Source: a bacterium Ga0077546 (GTDB lineage Bacteria > Cyanobacteriota > Vampirovibrionia > Obscuribacterales > Obscuribacteraceae). From it: 14,852 nucleotides of DNA. The stretch is from contig LNEX01000338.1 of assembly GCA_001464165.1 (NCBI GenBank), positions 1 to 14,852 of the forward strand, written 5' to 3'. Of this stretch, positions 6,351-12,715 are shown one piece after another. The notes below the pieces were generated by a model. It was not told where the DNA came from and ran no database searches. It was given only the letters and a program-made list of their open reading frames with translations. Numbering within the stretch: the stretch's first letter is position 1; each line of letters begins with the position of its first letter. Made by a program: the position numbers and the translations under genes.

Positions 6351-7067
6351 ATGGAATTCAGAATCGCCCACCTTTACGCCCACTTTCTCAACATATATGG
6401 TGATCGCGGCAACATCATCACGCTCAGCCAGAGAGCAAAATGGCGGGGAATAGAAGTCAAGGTAGATGCCATAGATATCGGCCAAGAAGCGGATCCTGAT
6501 TATTACGACTTCTATTTCATTGGTGGCGGTCAAGACAAGCAACAAATAGTAATAGCTGAAGATTTGGTCAAACGCGCCAGCCCTCTAAAGGCAGCTGTAG
6601 AAAGCGGAGCGGTAGTCTTAACCGTCTGTGGTGGTTATCAGCTACTGGGCCACTACTATCGCCCCCACGAAGGGCCTGAACTCAAAGGCATATCGTTATT
6701 AGACGCCTACACAGTTGCTGGCAACAGAAGAATGATTGGAAATGTTGTTATCAAGCGAAGCGATGATTCAACCCTTGTCGGCTTTGAAAATCACAGCGGG
6801 AAAACCTATCTGGGCAAAGATGTGCAACCACTAGGGAAAATCGTGGTCGGCAATGGTAATAATGGTGAAGACAAAAGTGAAGGCGCATGCCAGGGCACCG
6901 TATACGGTACCTACTTGCACGGTTCACTCTTGCCCAAAAATCCGGCCTTCGCCGATTTGTTACTGAGCCAGGCTCTGAAGCGCCGTTACGGGGCTGTTCA
7001 GCTAACACCGCTTGACGATAGCCTAGAGACCGAAGCACACAAGCGCGCGCTTATTCTGCCAGCATAA
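6351..7067 (+). CDS. gatD: Lipid II isoglutaminyl synthase, glutamine amidotransferase subunit GatD
   Basis: A 238-residue class I (CobB/CobQ-type) glutamine amidotransferase. The N-terminus MEFRIAHLYAHFLNIYGDRGNIITL is diagnostic of GatD. YFIGGGQDKQQ (55-65), the nucleophile elbow VCGGYQLLG with C93, NRRMIGN (125-131) with the glutamine-binding arginine region, and TYLHGSLL with the catalytic H190 are all in place. GatD releases ammonia from glutamine. Its partner MurT, a Mur-ligase-like enzyme, uses it to amidate the D-glutamate of lipid II to D-isoglutamine during peptidoglycan synthesis. Length matches the family (about 240). No murT lies within the window on either side, which is unusual because the two are normally adjacent. 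The ATG is preceded by AAGGAAG. The glycosyltransferase gene follows 61 bases later on the same strand. Confidence 0.88.
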   Translation: MEFRIAHLYAHFLNIYGDRGNIITLSQRAKWRGIEVKVDAIDIGQEADPDYYDFYFIGGGQDKQQIVIAEDLVKRASPLKAAVESGAVVLTVCGGYQLLGHYYRPHEGPELKGISLLDAYTVAGNRRMIGNVVIKRSDDSTLVGFENHSGKTYLGKDVQPLGKIVVGNGNNGEDKSEGACQGTVYGTYLHGSLLPKNPAFADLLLSQALKRRYGAVQLTPLDDSLETEAHKRALILPA

Positions 7068-7068
7068 A

Positions 7069-7124
7069 AACTAAGTATAAGAACTAAGCGTAAAACAATT
7101 CGTATACATAAGGAACGTAAAACA
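7069..7124 (+). repeat. Short direct repeats between gatD and the glycosyltransferase
   Basis: AACTAAGTATAA (7069-7080) is followed after one base by AACTAAGCGTAA (7082-7093), a 13-bp period. CGTAAAACA occurs at 7089-7097 and again at 7116-7124, 27 bp apart. No hairpin is formed, so gatD is not clearly terminated here. The repeats probably reflect slippage, or a pair of weak binding sites. Confidence 0.35.
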
Positions 7125-7128
7125 GTCC

Positions 7129-7830
7129 GTGAAAACACTTTCAATACTAATACCGGTCTTCAACGAAGAAAAAACCCTTGTCACCGTACTAGACATGGTT
7201 TCAAGAGCCGATACCGCCGGACTAACAAAAGAGATAGTTATTGTTGACGATGGCTCAACCGATGGCACCCGTGACATTTTGGCCCAGCTTGATGCCAGCC
7301 AATACAACGCTCACATTTACTATCATGAAAAAAATCAGGGCAAGGGTGCGGCTTTGCGCACGGCCCAAGGCCATGCTTCTGGCGATGTAATTTTGATTCA
7401 AGACGCCGATCTTGAATACGACCCTCGAGAATATGCCGAACTGCTTCGACCAATCCTCGAAGGAAGAGCTGATGTTGTTTACGGCTCCAGACTATGCGGT
7501 GGTAAGGTCACCCGTGCTTTTAAAATTTGGCACTTATTCGGCAATAAATTTCTCAGCTTAATAACCAACGTTCTATATAACGCCACTTTGACTGACATGG
7601 AAACTTGCTATAAAGTTTTTAGAGCCGATATTTTCAAAAAGGTAAAGATTCGCTGTGATCGCTTTGACTTTGAGCCTGAAATTACAGCCAAAGTTCTGAA
7701 GCAAGGCGTCAGACTTTATGAACTGCCAATTTCTTACTACGGCCGTGATTATGCCGAAGGCAAGAAAATTACCTGGAAAGACGGCATCTGGGCAGTTGCT
7801 GCCTTGGTTAGATTCCGTTTTTCAGACTAG
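7129..7830 (+). CDS. Family 2 glycosyltransferase, dolichol-phosphate-mannose-synthase-like
   Basis: A 233-residue GT-A fold glycosyltransferase. LSILIPVFNEEKTL opens the domain. VDDGSTDGT (40-47) binds the nucleotide sugar, QDADLEYDP (91-99) holds the metal-binding DxD, and GSRLCGG, METCYKVFRADI and FEPEITAKV follow in family order. The end (ISYYGRDYAEGKKITWKDG) is typical of bacterial members of the DPM1/polyprenyl-phosphate-sugar group. No transmembrane helices follow the catalytic domain, so it is a soluble or peripheral enzyme that probably loads a sugar onto a polyprenyl phosphate or an envelope glycan. Donor and acceptor cannot be read from the sequence. The start is GTG, with AAGGAA 13 bases upstream, and it gives the canonical N-terminus. 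Confidence 0.88.
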   Translation: MKTLSILIPVFNEEKTLVTVLDMVSRADTAGLTKEIVIVDDGSTDGTRDILAQLDASQYNAHIYYHEKNQGKGAALRTAQGHASGDVILIQDADLEYDPREYAELLRPILEGRADVVYGSRLCGGKVTRAFKIWHLFGNKFLSLITNVLYNATLTDMETCYKVFRADIFKKVKIRCDRFDFEPEITAKVLKQGVRLYELPISYYGRDYAEGKKITWKDGIWAVAALVRFRFSD

Positions 7831-7928
7831 AGCCAGCCAGGCCGTTTTACAAATCGATTACATTTGCCGCCCTTAAATCTGCGCCAGTATTGGTTCTATA
7901 AAGATTTGCCCACTTGTAAAGAGGAGGC

Positions 7929-7994
7929 TTGCGAGTTATCATCGTATCAACAGGCATCTTTGTTGCCCCTTTTTCTTTTACTAGCAGGCATTGA
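7929..7994 (+). other. Possible 21-codon leader frame overlapping the next start
   Basis: A strong AGAGGAGG lies at 7920-7927 with no full gene behind it. A TTG at 7929 opens a 21-codon frame (MRVIIVSTGIFVAPFSFTSRH) whose TGA at 7992-7994 overlaps the TTG start of the secreted protein at 7991 (TTGA). The spacing from ribosome site to this TTG is only one base, so real translation would need another start such as the GTT at 7935. This may be a coupling device for the downstream gene, or chance. Confidence 0.25.
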
Positions 7995-8572
7995 CGGCTT
8001 TGATTAAACTACTAAACCTCCGAACCCTTGCCCCAGCACTGCTTCTTTCAATTTTCATCAGCCACCCTGGCACTTGCCAGCAAAGCTATAAAGTCGGTGG
8101 AACGCGGATGATTCAGGGTTCGAGCCTGGCTCGGCCGGCTGATACTTATATTACCCGAGGCACTCTCAGCCCATCGGCCCAAATACCTGTATATGGCTCA
8201 GCTCCGGCTCAGCCACAATCGCGCTATCCGCAGGGTTACCTGACACCGGCCCAGGCCGCCAATAACCAACAACAAGGCAGCCAGCAAATGGGCGGTTTGC
8301 CCAACGCCCGCATGGGTGCAACCGTTGGTATGCCCGGCGACTATATGCGCTCTGACCTAAACCCCAACTATAGCTTGCGCAAACAAGAAGTGCGCCACAA
8401 CGGCTACGTCACTATTCCAACGCAAATTCAAACTCGGCCCAACACCAGGCCAGCCGTGGCGACATATGGCAGCGGCGGCTCTATGCAACAAAGCTCAAGC
8501 CCCAGGCCCGGGAGCACGGCAGCCAGTTCCTATGGCAGCTCCAGCAGCACAAGTTCATATAAAGGTTATTAG
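7991..8572 (+). CDS. Secreted low-complexity Ser/Gly/Gln/Pro-rich protein
   Basis: A 193-residue protein with a signal peptide (LRTLAPALLLSIFISHPGTC, cut probably near residue 29) and an otherwise disordered, polar mature chain. It is rich in Gln, Ser, Gly, Pro, Tyr and Asn, with patches such as PAQPQSRYPQGY, NNQQQGSQQMGG and a C-terminal SSYGSSSSTSSYKGY. No catalytic domain is visible. A cysteine follows the hydrophobic stretch, but the sequence before it (HPGTC) is not a convincing lipobox. The protein may be an envelope, adhesive or matrix component; this is only a guess from composition. The in-frame TAG 12 bases upstream limits the start to TTG 7991 or later. No ribosome site lies directly before it, apart from the AGAGGAGG 63 bases upstream. 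Confidence 0.65.
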   Translation: MTALIKLLNLRTLAPALLLSIFISHPGTCQQSYKVGGTRMIQGSSLARPADTYITRGTLSPSAQIPVYGSAPAQPQSRYPQGYLTPAQAANNQQQGSQQMGGLPNARMGATVGMPGDYMRSDLNPNYSLRKQEVRHNGYVTIPTQIQTRPNTRPAVATYGSGGSMQQSSSPRPGSTAASSYGSSSSTSSYKGY

Positions 8573-8665
8573 TCGACAACTGAAATAAATCGATGATCTC
8601 TATTTGGCCCAATCTAGCCTTGCTTTGCAGTGCTAAAATTTCGGCTATATACAGAGGCTATGCAG

Positions 8666-9850
8666 ATGACTGAATTAAAGCGAGTAGTTGTAATTGGCGG
8701 CGCCGGGGCCATGGGCCAGGTAATTGTCAAAGATTTGCTCGAAAACCAGCAAATTGAAGTTGTGGTTGCCGACTACGATCGCGACAAAGCCGATCAATTT
8801 GCCGATTCGCTTAATTCAGAGCGCGTCAGGGGTGACTTCACCGACATAACCAATAGACCAATCATGGTCAAGATTTTAGCCAAAGCAGCTTGCGTCATTA
8901 ATTCCACACCTTATTATCACAACGTCAATGTTATGGAAGCAGCTCTTGAAGCGGGCACCAACTATATAGATTTAGGCGGACTATTTCACGTCACCAAAGA
9001 GCAGTTAAAGCTGCATGAGCGCTTCAAAGAAAAGAATTTGACCGCCATTGTTGGTATGGGTGCGGCCCCAGGTATGACCAATATCATGGCCGAAGCAGGC
9101 CAGAGAGACTTAGATACTGTAGAGTCAATCGATATTTTGGTGGGCTCAGTCGACAATGTCAAAATCGATCACCCTTTCTTGCCACCATATTCAATTGAGA
9201 CTTTAATAGACGAATACACTCTTAGCCCGATGGTATTCGAAGACGGTGATTACAAAGCCGAAGCACCACTCTCTGGTGCCTTGATGGTCGACTTTCCTCA
9301 GCCAGTGGGCAAGCAAGAAGCAATCTACACCTTACATTCTGAAGTTTTGACCATACCGATGACTTACAAAGACAAAGGTATCAAGCGCGTCACTTTCCGC
9401 CTCGGCTTACCCCTCGAATTTCACGAAAAAATCAAATTTTTAATGGCCCTCGGATTTGGCGAGAAGAAACAGATTGCCACCAAAGAAGGTGACTTTACTC
9501 CCCGCAAATTGCTGGCCGAAATGATTGCCAAGTTCCCCGTTCCAGCCTCCGAACCAGACGACTGCGAAGTAATTCGCGTTGATATTAAAGGCAGCAAGGA
9601 CGGCAAAGAAAAATTAGTGCGCATGGAAACAACTGTGGTATCAGACAAAAAATGGCAAGTTTCTTGTGGTGCACTAGACACCGGAGTGCCACCATCTATA
9701 GCGGCACAAATGATCATTGCCAACCAGGTCGAGAAGAAAGGTGTGCTAGCTCCAGAAGTGGCCCTAGACCCAGATTTCTTCTTTAGCGAACTAGAGAAGC
9801 GCAATATTACAATTAAACGACTTGAGCCACAGCTTGCAGGGCCGCAATAG
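8666..9850 (+). CDS. Saccharopine dehydrogenase family NAD(P)-dependent oxidoreductase
   Basis: A 394-residue cytoplasmic enzyme. The N-terminal Rossmann fold carries KRVVVIGGAGAMGQ (5-18) and VVADYDRDKA for the dinucleotide. CVINSTPYYHNVNVMEAALEAGTNYIDLGG continues the saccharopine dehydrogenase NADP domain. The remaining chain (IVGMGAAPGMTNIMAE onward) is the catalytic/insert domain of the same family. Members act on lysine/saccharopine, carboxynorspermidine or similar amino-acid imines; the substrate here is not evident, and no lysine pathway gene is nearby. A GTG at 8630 gives 12 extra residues, but the ATG at 8666 lies eight bases after AGAGG and starts two residues before the first beta strand, so I chose it. 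The last 38 bases overlap the end of fabD on the other strand. Confidence 0.87.
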   Translation: MTELKRVVVIGGAGAMGQVIVKDLLENQQIEVVVADYDRDKADQFADSLNSERVRGDFTDITNRPIMVKILAKAACVINSTPYYHNVNVMEAALEAGTNYIDLGGLFHVTKEQLKLHERFKEKNLTAIVGMGAAPGMTNIMAEAGQRDLDTVESIDILVGSVDNVKIDHPFLPPYSIETLIDEYTLSPMVFEDGDYKAEAPLSGALMVDFPQPVGKQEAIYTLHSEVLTIPMTYKDKGIKRVTFRLGLPLEFHEKIKFLMALGFGEKKQIATKEGDFTPRKLLAEMIAKFPVPASEPDDCEVIRVDIKGSKDGKEKLVRMETTVVSDKKWQVSCGALDTGVPPSIAAQMIIANQVEKKGVLAPEVALDPDFFFSELEKRNITIKRLEPQLAGPQ

Positions 9851-10757
9851 TAGCTTTTAGTGATTCGCTATCGCTGACGTTAAAGATTTTGACCGACTTG
9901 TCGATCTTTTTCACCAGGCCAGCCAAAACTTTACCTGGTCCGATTTCGACAATAGTATCGACGCCTTGAGTAACAAGAAACTCAACCGTAGCAGTCCAGC
10001 GCACAGGGCTCTCCATCTGCTTAGCCAACTTCGCTTTTAGCTCAGATGCTTGCTTCGATACCTGGGCATCGAAGTTCTGCACCACACCGCAGGTAGCATC
10101 AGCAAACCCACAATTTTCCAGAGCCTGAGAAAATTCTTTGGCGGCCCCTGACATTAAAGGTGAATGGAATGCGCCACCAACTGGTAGCGGAATAGCTTTA
10201 CCAGAGCGCTCTTTCACTAAAGCACCAGCGCGAGCGACAGCTTCAGGATTGCCCGAGATAACCAGCTGATCTTTCGTGTTGAAATTTGCTACAACGACTA
10301 CTTCATCTGTTGTAGAAGCTTCAGCGCAAAGACTTTCCAATGCCTCTGGAGCAACACCAAGAACAGCAGTCATAGCGCCCTTAGGACAATTCTCCATAAG
10401 AGTAGAGCGTTTATCTACAAGCTTAACTGCATCTTCTAGCGATAATACTTGTGCCACCACTAAAGCGGTAATTTCACCCAATGAGTGACCAGCTACGAAA
10501 TCAGGCTTTGGCCCACCAAGTTTTTCATAACAAGCCCAAGCCGCTAGTGATGTTGCCAAAATGGTTGGCTGAGTATTGATAGTGCGCTTGAGTTCGGCTT
10601 CTGGCCCTTCAAAACAAAGAGTGCTGAGGGCCCGACCAGCGACAGCATCGATCTGGCCGTAGGTTGTTTTAGCTTCGGCAAAATTATTGAACAAGTCTAA
10701 TCCCATACCGACGCTCTGAGATCCCTGCCCGGGGAAAACACAAGCAAGCTTAGCCAT
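9813..10757 (-). CDS. fabD: Malonyl-CoA:ACP transacylase FabD
   Basis: Transfers malonyl from CoA to acyl carrier protein, feeding type II fatty acid synthesis. The 314 residues match the usual length of about 310. Family motifs in order: CVFPGQGSQSVGMG at the start (oxyanion Q11), FVAGHSLGE (88-95) with the nucleophile S92, DKRSTLM with R117, and GGAFHSPLM with the catalytic H198. IVEIGPGKVLAGLVKK marks the C-terminal domain. The ATG follows AGAGGA by 9 bases. It sits 15 bases downstream of plsX in the same operon. Its stop lies within the oppositely transcribed oxidoreductase gene, giving a 38-base tail-to-tail overlap with no terminator between. Confidence 0.96.
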   Translation of the reverse strand: MAKLACVFPGQGSQSVGMGLDLFNNFAEAKTTYGQIDAVAGRALSTLCFEGPEAELKRTINTQPTILATSLAAWACYEKLGGPKPDFVAGHSLGEITALVVAQVLSLEDAVKLVDKRSTLMENCPKGAMTAVLGVAPEALESLCAEASTTDEVVVVANFNTKDQLVISGNPEAVARAGALVKERSGKAIPLPVGGAFHSPLMSGAAKEFSQALENCGFADATCGVVQNFDAQVSKQASELKAKLAKQMESPVRWTATVEFLVTQGVDTIVEIGPGKVLAGLVKKIDKSVKIFNVSDSESLKATIAALQAVAQVV

Positions 10758-10772
10758 GGCAATTATTCCTCT

Positions 10773-11822
10773 TTACAAGATGGTGACTGTTGGTTCAGCC
10801 GTATCAGTCTTTACTGGTTTTAGGTTGGTTTGAAAAAAAGATTGCTCGATTCTCGATACAACGTCAGCTTTGACCATATCGCAAGCCACACGAATAGCAT
10901 TCTTGACAGCTGTATGCCTTGAGCCACCGTGGGCAATGACACATACTCCCTTTAGACCAATCAAAAATGCACCGCCGAATTCATCGGGGTCGACTCTCTT
11001 CTTTAGCGCTTGAAAAGCGGGTTTGGCAATCGCTCCACCTAGTTTGCCCCGAGGTGAACTCAAAAGCTCTTGCTTGAGCATGTGGTTGATCATCTTGGCA
11101 ATACCTTCAGCGGTCTTCAATGAAACGTTGCCGGTAAAGCCATCGGTGACAACAACGTCAACCTTGCCCATTGGGTAGTCGCGACCTTCAACAAAGCCGA
11201 TGAAGTTGATATCTTCGCGAGCCTTAAGCAGGCGATAGGCGTCTTGCACCAACTGGGTGCCTTTGGTTTCTTCAGCACCAATATTTAGAACACCCACTCT
11301 GGGGCGCTTGACGTTGTGCAAACCAGAATAAAGAATTGAGCCCATCAAACCAAACTGCATCAACATATGGGCATCGCAATCGGTATTGGCACCAGCATCC
11401 ACAACAATGCAACGGTTAGGATGAATGGTAGGCATCTCACAGGCAATTGCGCAGCGCGAAATATTGGGTAAGCGGCCAATGTTGAACGTGGCAGCTACAG
11501 CCGCTGCGCCGGTGGAGCCGCAGGCGACTACAGCATCAGCGTGACCGTCTTTGACTTGCTTCATGGCTAAAACAATAGACGAATCTTTCTTACGAAGAAT
11601 CGCCTTACTTGGTTTCTCATCCATAGCCACAACTTCTGAAGCGGCCACCAACGATATATTTAGCCCGGCAATCTCGTGGCGTTTAAGCTCAGCTTCGATT
11701 GCCGGTAGCTGACCGACCAATTGAACCGAAATGCCATATTCACGGGCAGCCAAAACGGCGCCGTGAACTACTTCACGAGGAGCATAGTCACCGCCCATCG
11801 CGTCTATGGCCACTCGAATCAT
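10773..11822 (-). CDS. plsX: Phosphate acyltransferase PlsX
   Basis: Makes acyl-phosphate from acyl-ACP, the acyl donor for PlsY in phospholipid synthesis; a peripheral membrane enzyme. MIRVAIDAMGGDYAPREVVHGA is the family N-terminus. ASEVVAMDEKPSKAILRKKDSSI, VACGSTGAAAVAA, NIGAEETKGTQL, VVTDGFTGNVSLKTAEG and FGGAFLIGLKGVCVIAHGGS follow in the normal order. At 349 residues it is slightly longer than usual because of a C-terminal extension (about 20 residues ending TVTIL). GGAG lies 6 bases before the ATG. It stands between rpmF (82 bases upstream) and fabD (15 bases downstream), a widely conserved order, but the fabH gene that often follows plsX is absent here. Confidence 0.96.
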   Translation of the reverse strand: MIRVAIDAMGGDYAPREVVHGAVLAAREYGISVQLVGQLPAIEAELKRHEIAGLNISLVAASEVVAMDEKPSKAILRKKDSSIVLAMKQVKDGHADAVVACGSTGAAAVAATFNIGRLPNISRCAIACEMPTIHPNRCIVVDAGANTDCDAHMLMQFGLMGSILYSGLHNVKRPRVGVLNIGAEETKGTQLVQDAYRLLKAREDINFIGFVEGRDYPMGKVDVVVTDGFTGNVSLKTAEGIAKMINHMLKQELLSSPRGKLGGAIAKPAFQALKKRVDPDEFGGAFLIGLKGVCVIAHGGSRHTAVKNAIRVACDMVKADVVSRIEQSFFQTNLKPVKTDTAEPTVTIL

Positions 11823-11835
11823 GCCAGACTCCAGA

Positions 11836-11852
11836 TTTGACTCGTTGTCAAA
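11836..11852 (-). promoter_or_regulatory. Inverted repeat just upstream of plsX
   Basis: TTTGAC (11836-11841) and GTCAAA (11847-11852) form a perfect 6-bp dyad with a 5-base centre, about 14 bases before the plsX start and beside its GGAG site. It could be an operator for a lipid regulator or an RNA hairpin influencing plsX translation. It resembles TTTGA..TCAAA boxes of FabT-type regulators, but the centre is longer, so I do not assign it. Confidence 0.4.
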
Positions 11853-11904
11853 CTAATCACACCAATGAATAACTAAGTCTAATGACCCATGTTAATTGCA
11901 ATAA

Positions 11905-12090
11905 CTAAACGACAGCGTCTCTTAGTCTGGCTGGTCTACCGCGGTAATAACCGCAGGATCCGCAAGCAGTATGACTGCGTTTCGGAGCGCCACAATTGGC
12001 ACATGTGCCGATTGTCTGAGCAGAAGCTTTCCAGTGCGCTCTGCGCTGGTGTTGTTTCTGGTGGGATGTTTTCTTCTTCGGAACAGCCAT
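11905..12090 (-). CDS. rpmF: Ribosomal protein bL32
   Basis: A 61-residue protein of the large ribosomal subunit. MAVPKKKTSHQKQHQRRAHW is the family N-terminus, and a zinc ribbon follows with C30, C33, C43 and C46 (TCANCG and ACGSCGYYRGR). All four cysteines are kept, so this is the zinc-binding form. GGAGG lies 12 bases before the ATG. It follows yceD by 52 bases and precedes plsX in the standard yceD-rpmF-plsX order. Confidence 0.97.
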   Translation of the reverse strand: MAVPKKKTSHQKQHQRRAHWKASAQTIGTCANCGAPKRSHTACGSCGYYRGRPARLRDAVV

Positions 12091-12142
12091 TGCTGTATCG
12101 ATCCTCCATATTCCGGACTAATTATTATCTACTAAAAAGCCT

Positions 12143-12691
12143 CTATTCCTGGTTAGGAAAGAGAGTCTTTAGGTTCTTCCAGCGAGGGTCGATTGGTTTT
12201 TGGTCTTGACTCTCTTCGGAGTCAGAACCGGAAACGCTGCTACCACGAGCACCTTCCGGTTTTGGAGGACCGGGACACTCATCGCCGCAACGACTAAATA
12301 CTGGAGAAGCTAACGTTACAGCTTGATACACAACGTCACTGATGTCAATGAATCCGTCCTCAGGAATCGAATCATAAAAATCATCTTTAAGTAATTCTTT
12401 GTCCCGGGGAGCACCCATTTCAAATTCGGCCATAGCGCTTAAACGAGGCACGAAGTACTCATCGAGGTCAATGCTCAAGGCGTAAAAGTATGGTTTAAGG
12501 CAGGTCTGACACTGCAGCTTAAGTAAAGTTTTGACATTGCCCGTGAGCTTGACGCCACCGGCGGCCAAGCTCAAAACCAAATCGCCAACCACAGGCTTAA
12601 CCGCCTCGTCCACTGGCAATACTTCGTTAAATTCAATATTTTGTCGCCGTTGAGGAGTTTCCTTCAAATCGTCGACTGAGATTCTAGTCAT
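12143..12691 (-). CDS. yceD: YceD/DUF177 family protein
   Basis: A 182-residue member of the YceD family, which in plants and bacteria is needed for 23S rRNA accumulation or large-subunit assembly and nearly always sits upstream of rpmF. Motifs: LKLQCQTCLKPY with C61 and C64, VPRLSAMAEFE, IPEDGFIDISDVVYQAVTLASP, then SRCGDECPGPP with C135 and C139. The two cysteine pairs suggest a metal site. A polar Ser/Glu-rich insert (about 148-166) precedes the conserved DPRWKNLKTL end. No ribosome binding site is visible before the ATG. The divergent amidohydrolase begins only 24 bases away. Confidence 0.93.
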   Translation of the reverse strand: MTRISVDDLKETPQRRQNIEFNEVLPVDEAVKPVVGDLVLSLAAGGVKLTGNVKTLLKLQCQTCLKPYFYALSIDLDEYFVPRLSAMAEFEMGAPRDKELLKDDFYDSIPEDGFIDISDVVYQAVTLASPVFSRCGDECPGPPKPEGARGSSVSGSDSEESQDQKPIDPRWKNLKTLFPNQE

Positions 12692-12700
12692 TGTTATAGA
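12672..12700 (+). promoter_or_regulatory. Candidate promoter of the amidohydrolase gene
   Basis: TCGACT (12672-12677, 4/6) and TATAGA (12695-12700, 4/6) with a 17-base spacer. The -35 lies inside the yceD coding sequence. The predicted transcript would start about 9 bases before the ATG at 12716, just including the AAGGA at 12709-12713. Confidence 0.4.
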
Positions 12701-12715
12701 TTATGCTTAAGGAAA

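Noticed and set aside
6034..6453. 139-codon + strand frame upstream of gatD
   Set aside because: TTG start without a usable ribosome site, composition unlike protein, and it runs 100 bases into gatD in another frame.
7991..8086. Lipoprotein signal on the secreted low-complexity protein
   Set aside because: The residues before the cysteine (HPGT) do not fit the lipobox.
11836..11852. FabT operator
   Set aside because: The TTTGA and TCAAA halves are seven bases apart instead of about three, and no FabT-like gene is in the window.
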